Positions 15,868 through 24,555 of a stretch of DNA of 64,000 nucleotides are shown one piece after another. The notes under the pieces were generated by a model. It had not been told where the DNA came from, did no database searches, and worked only from the letters and a program-made list of their open reading frames with translations. This DNA is from Lysinibacillus piscis (GTDB lineage Bacteria > Bacillota > Bacilli > Bacillales_A > Planococcaceae). Made by a program: the position numbers and the translations under genes. The DNA is taken from the NCBI RefSeq assembly GCF_026012395.1, contig NZ_BRZA01000003.1, forward strand, positions 62,001 to 126,000. The letters run 5' to 3'. Position 1 is the first letter of the stretch. Each line of letters begins with the position of its first letter.

Positions 15868-16773
15868 ATGTTAGGAGAAATAGGATTAATTGTTAGAGAT
15901 ATAAGACAATCTAAAAATTTAAAATCAAGTTATGTCTATAAAGGCATATTTTCACGACAAGCTAGTAGTAATTTCGAAAAGGGCTTAAACGATACAACGG
16001 TTAAAAAATTTTTCATCATATTAGAACGGCTCAATATTTCACTTGAAGAATTTCATATTGCTTTAACAAAGAATAAAAGTAATCAATTTCAATTGTTCAG
16101 TGAAATATCCAAATACTTTTATAAAAATGATATGAACAGTTTGGTGAAAATAATGTTTGAAATGGAGGAAAAGTACACTATAAAAAATAATATTAAATAC
16201 CTTCACTATAAAATTATGATTGGACAAATTATAAACACGATGAATAAAAAGGAGCAAACCGATGATTTTGATATCTTAAGAAATTATTTAGTTAATTGTA
16301 ATTCATGGGGCTATTATGAAATCGTCTTATTTGGAAACTGTTTAAATTACTTTTCACAAGAGTTTATTGATATAGTATATTATCGTATCAAAAAGAATCT
16401 CAATCAAATCCAAAATTTTAATCGTTATACAAACGAGTTAGCAAAGCTTCTCTTAAATATTATTTTTTTAAATATTAAAAGGGGAGATTATACTTGTGCA
16501 AAAAAATATTTAGTAGAATACAATACCTTAAGCTTATCTCTAGAAAATGATTCTTACTATAATATAATGCGGAAATTTTTTAATAGTTTAATGGATGTTC
16601 TATGCAAACAGAGCGATACTTTTGAGAATTTAGAAAAGATATTAAATATATTAGAGTTTTTAGAACTTGATAATAAAAAAAAACAATGTATTTCACTTTT
16701 AGAAAGTTTGAATTTCAAAGTCAACCCTTTTCAAACTGAACATGCTATTGTTTATAAAATTCAGCAACAATAA
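15868..16773 (+). CDS. Rgg/GadR/MutR-family transcriptional regulator
   Basis: A 301-residue regulator of the RNPP class. Residues 1-60 form an XRE-type helix-turn-helix: LIVRDIRQSKNLKSS, then FSRQASSNFEKGLND and FFIILERLNISLEEFH, which line up with the SKSQISRFERGES and LLDKLNITIDEF segments of Rgg proteins. The rest is an all-helical repeat domain including CNSWGYYEIVLFGNCLNYF, the W-YE-L-N pattern of the Rgg C-terminal family. Such domains bind imported peptides. The ATG at 15868 has AGGGGTGG before it; a GTG at 15859 is in frame. It is divergent from the SHP-like ORF and secreted-protein operon, which it presumably controls. Confidence 0.82.
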   Translation: MLGEIGLIVRDIRQSKNLKSSYVYKGIFSRQASSNFEKGLNDTTVKKFFIILERLNISLEEFHIALTKNKSNQFQLFSEISKYFYKNDMNSLVKIMFEMEEKYTIKNNIKYLHYKIMIGQIINTMNKKEQTDDFDILRNYLVNCNSWGYYEIVLFGNCLNYFSQEFIDIVYYRIKKNLNQIQNFNRYTNELAKLLLNIIFLNIKRGDYTCAKKYLVEYNTLSLSLENDSYYNIMRKFFNSLMDVLCKQSDTFENLEKILNILEFLELDNKKKQCISLLESLNFKVNPFQTEHAIVYKIQQQ

Positions 16774-17303
16774 TAGGGATTCAACCAACATTTCGAGGAT
16801 TTTATACGCTCAGCTCACTTCTACCTGCTTGTCGTTTTCACACTTGTAAAACATCCGATTTTTACATTTATAGTTATTTTCGTTGAACTCCCTCCAAATG
16901 AACCTATTTATACTCTCCCTTTACCACAAGCAAAATTGTTCTTAGGTTGAACACCGATTATTTTTTGAAAAATAAGTTAGGCAACGACTTGTCAGTTCAT
17001 AGTTATTGAGAAGAATTTTTTATATCAGGTTGTTCCACTCACAACATCCGATTTGTTAACCAATACTCGTGGACAAACATGCTCGATTCTATTTGGTTAT
17101 GCAGCCGCTCTTGTTATCCATTAATCAAAGTGACTGACCAAATGATTTCCACTTCATCTGCTCCATATAGATTAGGTAATTAGCGTTCGCTATTAATGAG
17201 GAACTTGTAATAATGTTTTTCTATAGACAAATTCGTATCATAAACTCCTTCTTTTTATTTTTACGATAAATTAACATTTTTAACCATTATCAAAAACAAA
17301 AAA
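16774..17303. other. Intergenic region between rgg and hflX, no supported gene
   Basis: About 530 bases with stops in all frames. Two copies of ACATCCGATTT occur (near 16852 and 17044). A minus-strand stretch near 17000-17170 gives a protein-like but stop-broken reading (QERLHNQIESSMFVHEYWL) that I cannot assign. It may be decayed coding sequence at the edge of the accessory island. The rgg promoter and shp operon are on the other side, so no regulatory role is evident. Confidence 0.4.
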
Positions 17304-17338
17304 ATGCCGATAAGCTAGACAAAATGCTTATCGGCATC
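17304..17338 (-). terminator. Terminator of hflX
   Basis: Stem ATGCCGATAAGC / GCTTATCGGCAT, 12 bp, then TTTTTTTG on the minus strand. It directly follows the stop. Confidence 0.9.
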
Positions 17339-17342
17339 TTTA

Positions 17343-18629
17343 TTACATCACGACATATTGCTGATATTTAGCATAATCCGCTTCTTTTACTTCAAGTGTC
17401 AACAATGTACCTGTTTCCTCATAAGCCGTTTCATATACAGAGGCATGTTCGTTTAAGTATGAAACAACTCCACCTTGCTCATAAGGAACCAACATTTTAC
17501 ATGTAACATAATCCGAAAAAATATGCTGACGAATCATTTGTAGTAATTCATCCAATCCAACGCCTTGCTTTGCCGAAATCCAAATATTATCTCCACTTAT
17601 TACGGGATACGGCATACTCGCTTTATCTGCTTTATTGTAAACATAAATCGTTGGGATTCCCTCTACACCTACATCTTTTAATGTTCCATCCGTTACTTCC
17701 ATCATAAATTGATATTCTGGGCTTGAAACATCTACTACTTGTAGTAATAAATCTGCATCCCGTGCCTCCTCTAATGTCGAACGGAATGCTTTTACAAGAT
17801 GATGAGGTAGCTTACTAACAAAACCAACTGTATCTGTTAATAAAAATGATTTTTTATCAGCTAGCTCGATTTGACGTACCGATGTTTCCAATGTAGCAAA
17901 AAGCATATTTTTTTCAAAGACCTGCTTATGATCTGCATGACCAATTTTCGCCAAAAGCTGATTCATAATCGTTGATTTACCCGCATTCGTATAGCCAACA
18001 ATCGACACCACAGGCACATCATTTTTGCGACGCTGTTTACGCTGTGTTTCTCGTTGCTCTTTTACATGTTCTAACTCTTTTTTGATTTTTGCAATTTGAT
18101 CCTCGATTTTTCGACGGTCCAGCTCAAGCTTCGTCTCCCCCGCACCGCGGTTTTTAAAGCCACCGCCTGTGCCACCACCTTGTCGACTAAGCGATGCATG
18201 CAATCCAACTAGGCGTGGTAACATGTATTGTAATTGAGCTAACTCTACCTGTAACTGTGCTTCACGAGTTTTCGCTCGTCGTCCAAAAATATCTAAAATC
18301 AACATTGTACGGTCAATCACTTTTGCCTGTAAATCACGCTCTAAATTGCGGATTTGTGAGGGTGACAATTCATCATTAAAAATAATAATATTTGCCTGTG
18401 CTTCATCGTAAAAGTTTTTAACTTCCTCGATTTTCCCTGTTCCTACATAATGCGACGGTACAACACGTTCTAAATTTTGCGTAACTACTCCTACAACCTC
18501 TACATTCAAGGCTTCCGCTAAATTTTGAAGTTCTTCCATTGAATAGTCAAAGTGTTCATCATGTCGTAAATTCACACCAACTAAAATGGCTTTTTCCACT
18601 AATTCCTCTACCTCTTTAATTCTATCCAT
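17343..18629 (-). CDS. hflX: GTPase HflX
   Basis: A 428-residue TRAFAC GTPase. The N-terminal HflX domain carries FNDELSPSQIRNLE and the glycine-rich GGGTGGGFKNRGAGE, then a coiled-coil segment EDQIAKIKKELEHVKEQRE. The G domain has G1 GYTNAGKST (about residue 207), G3 DTVGF (about 263) and G4 NKAD (about 330). HflX binds the 50S subunit and splits stalled or stressed 70S ribosomes. Transcribed alone with a terminator. Length is normal for the family. Confidence 0.93.
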   Translation of the reverse strand: MDRIKEVEELVEKAILVGVNLRHDEHFDYSMEELQNLAEALNVEVVGVVTQNLERVVPSHYVGTGKIEEVKNFYDEAQANIIIFNDELSPSQIRNLERDLQAKVIDRTMLILDIFGRRAKTREAQLQVELAQLQYMLPRLVGLHASLSRQGGGTGGGFKNRGAGETKLELDRRKIEDQIAKIKKELEHVKEQRETQRKQRRKNDVPVVSIVGYTNAGKSTIMNQLLAKIGHADHKQVFEKNMLFATLETSVRQIELADKKSFLLTDTVGFVSKLPHHLVKAFRSTLEEARDADLLLQVVDVSSPEYQFMMEVTDGTLKDVGVEGIPTIYVYNKADKASMPYPVISGDNIWISAKQGVGLDELLQMIRQHIFSDYVTCKMLVPYEQGGVVSYLNEHASVYETAYEETGTLLTLEVKEADYAKYQQYVVM

Positions 18630-18700
18630 TCACAACCTCCTACCAAACACACTTGTTCCACCTACAAATTTTCTTCATCTTACCATAGGATGAAAAAAGA

Positions 18701-18725
18701 TGCGCCCTTTGACTCAAAAGGCGCA
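18701..18725 (-). terminator. Terminator of the EamA transporter gene
   Basis: Stem TGCGCC / GGCGCA with TTTTTTC after it on the minus strand. It lies six bases beyond the stop codon. Confidence 0.75.
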
Positions 18726-18730
18726 CTTTT

Positions 18731-19573
18731 TTATTTTGCACGATTAGCCATTGTTAATACAAGAATACCAGCAAAAATGAATAGAATACCTACCCATGAT
18801 GTCCATGCTAAATACTCTCCAAGGAAAAATACACCAAGCAATGCAGCCGTTAGAGGCTCAGCCAGGCTCAATGTAACAGCAGCTGAAGACGGTATTGCTC
18901 GTAAACCTCCTAAAAACAGCATATAGGCTAAGCTCGTTGTAGCAATTCCCATATAAATCATTGGCCATACATTATTCATCGTTCCCATCCAGCTTAATCC
19001 TTCATACCACGCAAATGGCAATAACAATAGAGCACATAACGAAAAAGTCATAGCTACTGCTGGCATTGTTGCCACTCTTTCAGTCAAACGTTTACTAACA
19101 TTCGTATACAGGGCAAACATACATCCACCACCAAGCGCTAACAATATACCAAAACTATTCACAGTTGCTTTACCGCCAACTGCAAATAATAAAAAGCAAC
19201 CAAGAATGGCAAATGTAGTTGAAATAACCCATATCTTTGCCAATCGCACCTTCCAAATTAGCCATTCAATCACTCCTGCAAACACAGGTGCACTTCCAAT
19301 GGTGACAACTGTACCAATAGCGACTCCCATATAACGGATGGATGAAAAGAACAAGCCTTGAAACAGTGCAATAGCAATTGCTGCAAGGATATTCCATCTC
19401 CACGGCCATGTTGTCCACTTTATTGTTCGAGCAAATACTAATAGTACACCTCCACCAATAGCTGAGCGTAGACAGGCTACTGCAATAGGTGATATATCTC
19501 CTTGTAAAAACGTTTGTGTTGTACCCGTTGTTCCCCAAAGTATAGCAGCGAACAGCACCATTAAATAGTACAT
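18731..19573 (-). CDS. EamA/DMT-family transporter
   Basis: A 280-residue protein with ten membrane segments in two EamA repeats, the first opening FAAILWGTTGTTQTF and the second FGILLALGGGCMFALYTNVSK. Such proteins export amino acids, nucleosides or other metabolites. I set the start at the ATG at 19573, with GGAGGGGATGCAA before it; upstream in-frame ATGs at 19579 and 19597 have no usable ribosome site. A 20-codon ORF with a strong ribosome site lies 72 bases upstream in the same transcript region. Substrate unknown. Confidence 0.8.
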   Translation of the reverse strand: MYYLMVLFAAILWGTTGTTQTFLQGDISPIAVACLRSAIGGGVLLVFARTIKWTTWPWRWNILAAIAIALFQGLFFSSIRYMGVAIGTVVTIGSAPVFAGVIEWLIWKVRLAKIWVISTTFAILGCFLLFAVGGKATVNSFGILLALGGGCMFALYTNVSKRLTERVATMPAVAMTFSLCALLLLPFAWYEGLSWMGTMNNVWPMIYMGIATTSLAYMLFLGGLRAIPSSAAVTLSLAEPLTAALLGVFFLGEYLAWTSWVGILFIFAGILVLTMANRAK

Positions 19574-19645
19574 TTGCATCCCCCTCCGTATAGTCATTAA
19601 GTCGAGCTACCTTTAACGGGGAGAACTATCATCACGCATACTCCA

Positions 19646-19708
19646 TTAAAAGCAAGAGAATACGGTTGGTACATCATTTTCGAATAACATTGTCCAAAAC
19701 ATAGCCAT
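19646..19708 (-). CDS. Short leader ORF (20 codons) upstream of the EamA gene
   Basis: Reads MAMFWTMLFENDVPTVFSCF with CAATGGAGGTGA directly before the ATG, one of the better ribosome sites in the window. It lies between the putP terminator and the EamA gene on the same strand. It may be a leader peptide influencing transporter expression or a free small hydrophobic protein. Nothing but its ribosome site and position supports it. Confidence 0.4.
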   Translation of the reverse strand: MAMFWTMLFENDVPTVFSCF

Positions 19709-19735
19709 TCACCTCCATTGAACATATGTAAAACA

Positions 19736-19764
19736 AATGCGCCTTTGTTCAGAAAAGGCGCATT
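19736..19764 (-). terminator. Terminator of putP
   Basis: Stem AATGCGCC / GGCGCATT with an AT-rich loop, then TGTTTT on the minus strand, just after the putP stop. Confidence 0.75.
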
Positions 19765-19768
19765 GCAT

Positions 19769-21253
19769 TTATCTTTCTTCTTTCAATAACTGCTCTGTGC
19801 GATTAAATTCCTCCTCGATTTCTCGATTTGGCTTATAAGTAACCACACTTACAACAATCGCTACAAGTAAACATACAATAAAACCGGGGACAATTTCATA
19901 CAGTGCTGAAGATAGCATTTCTACTTTCCCCCACACAAACGCTGTTACTGCACCTGTGACCATGCCACTCAATGCACCGTAGTTTGTGAGCTTTCTCCAA
20001 TATAAAGATAATAAAATAATCGGTCCAAAGGCTGCTCCAAAACCAGCCCATGCAAAGCCAACTAAGCTCAAAATATTACTATCTGGATTCCAAGCTAAAA
20101 TCGCTGCAATAATAGATACAACTAATACAGCCATACGACCAGCAAAAACATAATGCTTATCATCTGCTGTTTTATTAAATAACGCTTTGTAAATATCCTC
20201 TACAAGTGCTGATGATGTTACAATCAGTTGTGACGAAATTGTACTCATAATTGCCGCTAAAATCGCTGCCAGCATTACACCTGCAATAAATGGATGGAAT
20301 AAAATTTGCCCTAATACAATAAATACAGTTTCAGGATCCTTTAATACACTACCTTGCTGTTGATAATATGCTACACCTACCAACGCCGTAGCAAGTGCTC
20401 CAAATAAGCTTAGCATCATCCACCCAATACCAATTCGGCGCGCTTGCTTTGTTTCTTTCACAGAGCTAATCGCCATAAAGCGAACGATAATATGTGGTTG
20501 TCCAAAATAACCTAAACCCCATGCAACAGAAGAAATAATAGCTGTTGCCGTTGCTGTCGCTGGTAATAAACTTAAATGCTCTGGATTTACAGCCTTAATG
20601 GAATCAATCGTTTCTCCTAATCCACCCGTTAAAAATAGCCCAAATATCGGCACAGCAATCAATGCTATAAACATCGTTAAACCTTGTAAGAAATCTGTAT
20701 AGCTAACAGCTAAAAATCCACCGAATAGTGTGTAGGCTACTACAACACTCGATACAAGCAATAAGCCTGTGTGGTAATCATAGCCAAAAGAGCTATCAAA
20801 GAACTTGCCTCCTGCTACCATACCTGACGATACATAAAAAGTGAAAAATACTAAAATAATAATACCTGAAGCAATTCGAATCAATTTCGTGTTGTCACGT
20901 AATCGATTATCCAAGTAACTCGGAATGGTAATCGCATCATTGGCAACTTGTGTATAGACACGTAATCTTGGGGCTACTAGAAGCCAGTTCAAGTAAGCAC
21001 CCATTGTTAAACCAATCGCAATCCATGCCTCGACAAGTCCCGATAAATAAATAGCACCTGGTAAGCCCATTAGTAACCAACCAGACATATCGGCTGCACC
21101 TGCACTAAGTGCTGTAACAGTTGGACCAAGTGAACGCCCACCAAGCATATAGTCGGTTAAATTAGATGTTCTGACAAAGGCATACCACCCTACTGCCAAC
21201 ATCGCAAGCATATAAATAATAATGGCAAGTAATTGATACATATTAGCTGACAT
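19769..21253 (-). CDS. putP: Sodium/proline symporter PutP
   Basis: A 494-residue sodium:solute symporter (SSF) with about 13 membrane segments. Visible marks are the N-terminal YMLGGRSLGPTVTALSAGAADMSGW, typical of PutP/OpuE, and the sodium-site region around WGLGYFGQPHIIVRFMA. It imports L-proline with Na+ for nutrition or osmoprotection. I chose the ATG at 21253, preceded by AGGAGGAAGAGAT; the frame extends to 21337 without a ribosome site. Single gene. PutP against the osmotic OpuE variant cannot be decided from sequence alone. Confidence 0.88.
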   Translation of the reverse strand: MSANMYQLLAIIIYMLAMLAVGWYAFVRTSNLTDYMLGGRSLGPTVTALSAGAADMSGWLLMGLPGAIYLSGLVEAWIAIGLTMGAYLNWLLVAPRLRVYTQVANDAITIPSYLDNRLRDNTKLIRIASGIIILVFFTFYVSSGMVAGGKFFDSSFGYDYHTGLLLVSSVVVAYTLFGGFLAVSYTDFLQGLTMFIALIAVPIFGLFLTGGLGETIDSIKAVNPEHLSLLPATATATAIISSVAWGLGYFGQPHIIVRFMAISSVKETKQARRIGIGWMMLSLFGALATALVGVAYYQQQGSVLKDPETVFIVLGQILFHPFIAGVMLAAILAAIMSTISSQLIVTSSALVEDIYKALFNKTADDKHYVFAGRMAVLVVSIIAAILAWNPDSNILSLVGFAWAGFGAAFGPIILLSLYWRKLTNYGALSGMVTGAVTAFVWGKVEMLSSALYEIVPGFIVCLLVAIVVSVVTYKPNREIEEEFNRTEQLLKEER

Positions 21254-21426
21254 ATCTCTTCCTCCTATTCTGTAGTTAGTATTTGAACTATCACCATAAA
21301 CATACCACAACTCCAAATCCAAACCTATATCTGCCAAAGATGTCAGTCATCTTATTTCTAAATCAAAATAAGCTAAAATATGATAAACTAATGCCATCTA
21401 TCACACAATAAAAAAGGCGGAACGAT

Positions 21427-22590
21427 ATGACTTTTGAAGAAATGAAAGCTTTATTAATTGAAAAAATAACACAGCACCAACTGATTACAGCCACGATTAG
21501 TCAGCCACGAATGAAATCTAATGACATAAAACGTATTAAGCTAAAACCGATATTGCTTAAAGATATTTACCATATTCAAATGGAATATCAATTTGAACGT
21601 ATTTTGAAGCATGAAAATATAGCATTAACTGAATTCCCTGCAAAGCTTGAAGATTTATTTGCAGACTATCGCCAAGCACATATTGACCTACTTGACGAAA
21701 AAATTCACATACAATTATCGAAAAAGAACAAAGTAATGTGGAAGACTGAAAAAGCAGCTACTCAAAAGCAAGTCAACCTTTCACATAATCGAAAAAAAAA
21801 TTATCTTTTAGCTGAGGATACACCTTATCCATTTTTAATTCGGCTAGGTGTACAAACGGCAGATGGCAAAGTGAAAAAACAAAAATACGATAAGTTTAAA
21901 CAAATCAATCGTTTCATTGAATTTATCGATGATGCCTTAGTTCATTTACCAAAAGACCGTCAAGTGCGTATTTTGGATTTCGGCTCGGGTAAATCATATT
22001 TAACCTTTGCACTCTACCATTATCTAAAAATCGAAAAAGGGCTCGATATTCGTGTCACAGGATTGGATTTAAAAAAAGAAGTCATTGAAGAATGTGCACA
22101 AATTGCAGAGGACTTAGGCTATGAACAGCTTGAGTTTTTAGTAGGCGATATTAATGATTATAATAATGAATCTGCGGTCGATATGGTGGTTACACTCCAT
22201 GCCTGTGATGTCGCAACGGATATGGCACTGGCACGAGCTGTCAAATGGGGAGCACGTGTGATTTTAAGCGTACCTTGCTGTCAGCATGAGCTTAATCGTC
22301 AGTTAGATACACCTGCACTCGATATTATGTTACAGCACGGTCTTGTACGTGAACGTTTTGCTGCCCTTGCTACAGATGCTATCAGAGCAGAAATTCTATC
22401 ACTCGTTGGCTATGAGACACAATTATTAGAGTTTATTGATATGGAAAACACGCCAAAAAACATTTTAATACGTGCCTACCAGACAAATAAAAAACCAAGT
22501 GCTGAACAGCGTGCAAAATATGATGCGTTCGTGAAACTACTTCATGCAAAGCCATTTTTAGCAAACGAGTTACACGACTACTTATCTTAA
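21427..22590 (+). CDS. Class I SAM-dependent methyltransferase (Methyltransf_32-like)
   Basis: A 387-residue protein. An N-terminal alpha/beta region of about 170 residues carries a basic block (NLSHNRKKNYLL). A Rossmann methyltransferase domain follows, with motif I ILDFGSGKSYLTFALY (about residue 178), acidic motif II VTGLDLKKE, and VVTLHACDVATDMAL followed by SVPCCQHELN. The HACDxATD and PCCQH motifs mark the family related to eukaryotic GSTCD/METTL25-type proteins. The substrate is unknown, possibly RNA given the basic N-terminal part. AAGGCGGAACGAT precedes the ATG. Transcribed alone and divergent from putP. Confidence 0.75.
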   Translation: MTFEEMKALLIEKITQHQLITATISQPRMKSNDIKRIKLKPILLKDIYHIQMEYQFERILKHENIALTEFPAKLEDLFADYRQAHIDLLDEKIHIQLSKKNKVMWKTEKAATQKQVNLSHNRKKNYLLAEDTPYPFLIRLGVQTADGKVKKQKYDKFKQINRFIEFIDDALVHLPKDRQVRILDFGSGKSYLTFALYHYLKIEKGLDIRVTGLDLKKEVIEECAQIAEDLGYEQLEFLVGDINDYNNESAVDMVVTLHACDVATDMALARAVKWGARVILSVPCCQHELNRQLDTPALDIMLQHGLVRERFAALATDAIRAEILSLVGYETQLLEFIDMENTPKNILIRAYQTNKKPSAEQRAKYDAFVKLLHAKPFLANELHDYLS

Positions 22591-22780
22591 TGTAATCCAA
22601 TTAGTCACAAAATTTCCTTCATTATGATGTCAGCGAGCTATGAACAATTGCTTATGTTACAGAATTGTAAAGTTTGTTGTCGTAACAATAAATTTTATGT
22701 AGATTTTTTAAGTTTTTTGTTACAATGGTTAAGTTTAGAGGGATGTTACTTTTATTTATATTTAGGGAGATGCAATCTAT

Positions 22781-23401
22781 ATGCTTAATTCAAAAAAACA
22801 AGATCCTTTCTTTGTTGCACTGCATAAAATCGCTGAAAATATGCAGGAAGCTGTTCACTATGCAAATGATTTTCGCATTAACAGTGTGGCTGACTTAAAG
22901 GAAATTAGTATTACGATGAAAAATTATGAAACAGCTGGGGATAAGCTTATTCATGAACTAATCGTTATGTTAAACAAATCCTTTATGACACCGATCGAGC
23001 GTGAGGATATTTTAGAGTTTGCCATTCGTATGGATGATATTTTAGATGGAACAGAACATTGCATTGCACATTTTGAAATGTTCTCTTTAACAGAAGTCGA
23101 TGAGTCGATGCGTACATTTTTAGGCTATATTTCACAAAGTGCTGATGAAATCGTCAAAGCTACAGAAGAATTAAAAAAGAAAAATATGGTTGGTATGCGC
23201 CCACATGCTATTTTGATTAAAGATTATGAGCGCAAATGTGATGAAGTACAACGAGTATCCATTAAGCAATTATTTATTAATGAAAAAGACCCGATTCGCA
23301 TCATTAAATATAAAGATATATATGAACAATTAGAAGATATCGCAGATCATTGTCAAAATGTAGCAAACACAATGGAGACAATTATTATGCGTAATGCATA
23401 A
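22781..23401 (+). CDS. DUF47/PhoU-like accessory protein of the phosphate transporter
   Basis: A 206-residue all-helical protein of the DUF47 (PhoU-like) family. It has acidic metal-binding helices, for example YETAGDKLIHEL and FAIRMDDILDGTEH, and a C-terminal EQLEDIADHCQNVANT with the E-x-x-D pattern. Such proteins are encoded just before low-affinity Pit phosphate transporters and are thought to regulate them. The Pit gene starts 20 bases downstream. AGGGAGATGCAATCT precedes the ATG. Confidence 0.85.
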   Translation: MLNSKKQDPFFVALHKIAENMQEAVHYANDFRINSVADLKEISITMKNYETAGDKLIHELIVMLNKSFMTPIEREDILEFAIRMDDILDGTEHCIAHFEMFSLTEVDESMRTFLGYISQSADEIVKATEELKKKNMVGMRPHAILIKDYERKCDEVQRVSIKQLFINEKDPIRIIKYKDIYEQLEDIADHCQNVANTMETIIMRNA

Positions 23402-23421
23402 TTAGGAGATGGACACTTGTC

Positions 23422-24438
23422 ATGAATACAATCGTTATCTTAACTATATTGGTCGTTATTTTCGCCCTAACCTTCGACTTTATCAACGGCTTCCACGATA
23501 CCGCTAATGCAATTGCAACTTCGGTATCTACTAGGGCTTTACCACCACGTGTTGCTATTTTAATGGCTGCTATTATGAACTTCATTGGAGCCATTACTTT
23601 TGTTGGCGTAGCAAAAGCACTGACAAAAGATATTGTAGATCCTTTCTCATTAAATGCCTTTGATGGTGATACAACGGGTTCTGTGGTTATTTTAGCCGCA
23701 CTTATCTCAGCAATCATTTGGAATTTACTTACATGGTATTTTGGCATTCCATCTAGTTCTTCCCATACATTAATCGGTTCTGTTGCAGGTGCAGCCATCG
23801 CCTCTGCTGGCTTCGGAATTTTGAACTATGGTGGCTTTACAAAGATTATTATGGCTTTAGTATTATCACCAATTTTAGCGATTTGCGCAGGCTTTATCAT
23901 GATGTCGATTTTTAAATTACTCTTTAAAGATTTGAATTTATACCGGACAAATAAAGGCTTCCGTATCGTACAAATTATTACGGCTGCCATTCAATCCTTC
24001 ACACATGGTACAAATGATGCGCAAAAAGCAATGGGGATTATGACAATGGCTTTAATCGCTGGTGGTCTGCATGTAGGAGAGGAAATTCCTTTCTGGGTAC
24101 GTGCTGCTGCTGCTCTAGCCATGGGTCTTGGTACATCGATTGGTGGTTATAAAATTATTAAAACCGTTGGCGGGAAAATTATGAAAATCCGTCCTGTCAA
24201 TGGGGTTGCTGCTGACTTAGCTTCAGCATCCATTATCTTTGGTGCTACATTAATCCATTTACCTGTGTCTACAACACACGTTATCTCATCCTCTATTATG
24301 GGTGTAGGTTCTGCCCAACGAGTACGTGGCGTTAACTGGGGAATGGCTCGTAAAATTGTGACAACTTGGGTTATCACTATGCCAATTTCTGCTGTAATGG
24401 CAGCGATTGTCTACTTTGTATTATCATTATTATTTTAA
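23422..24438 (+). CDS. pit: Low-affinity inorganic phosphate transporter, Pit family
   Basis: A 338-residue permease with about ten membrane segments. It has the duplicated Pit signatures: FDFINGFHDTANAIATSV at the N-terminus and IQSFTHGTNDAQKAMGIMTM near residue 195, plus GIPSSSSHTLIGS and PVSTTHVISSS. It imports metal-phosphate with protons. A related sulfate permease (CysP) shares the fold, but the DUF47 partner favours phosphate. It forms a two-gene operon with the accessory gene and ends in a strong terminator. Confidence 0.87.
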   Translation: MNTIVILTILVVIFALTFDFINGFHDTANAIATSVSTRALPPRVAILMAAIMNFIGAITFVGVAKALTKDIVDPFSLNAFDGDTTGSVVILAALISAIIWNLLTWYFGIPSSSSHTLIGSVAGAAIASAGFGILNYGGFTKIIMALVLSPILAICAGFIMMSIFKLLFKDLNLYRTNKGFRIVQIITAAIQSFTHGTNDAQKAMGIMTMALIAGGLHVGEEIPFWVRAAAALAMGLGTSIGGYKIIKTVGGKIMKIRPVNGVAADLASASIIFGATLIHLPVSTTHVISSSIMGVGSAQRVRGVNWGMARKIVTTWVITMPISAVMAAIVYFVLSLLF

Positions 24439-24445
24439 ATACATG

Positions 24446-24486
24446 AAGAGCTATGAAAAAATGAGAGTTACTTTTTCATAGCTCTT
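24446..24486 (+). terminator. Terminator after pit
   Basis: A 15-bp stem AAGAGCTATGAAAAA / TTTTTCATAGCTCTT, followed by TTATTATG, 8 bases after the stop codon. Confidence 0.85.
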
Positions 24487-24555
24487 TTATTATGTATAAC
24501 ATCATAAGCACTGATAATTATTTTTGCGTATAATACATATTGAGGTGATTGGCTT

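Noticed and set aside
23385-23798. 137-codon minus-strand ORF opposite pit
   Set aside because: Antisense shadow of the Pit gene; no ribosome site and the plus frame is clearly coding.
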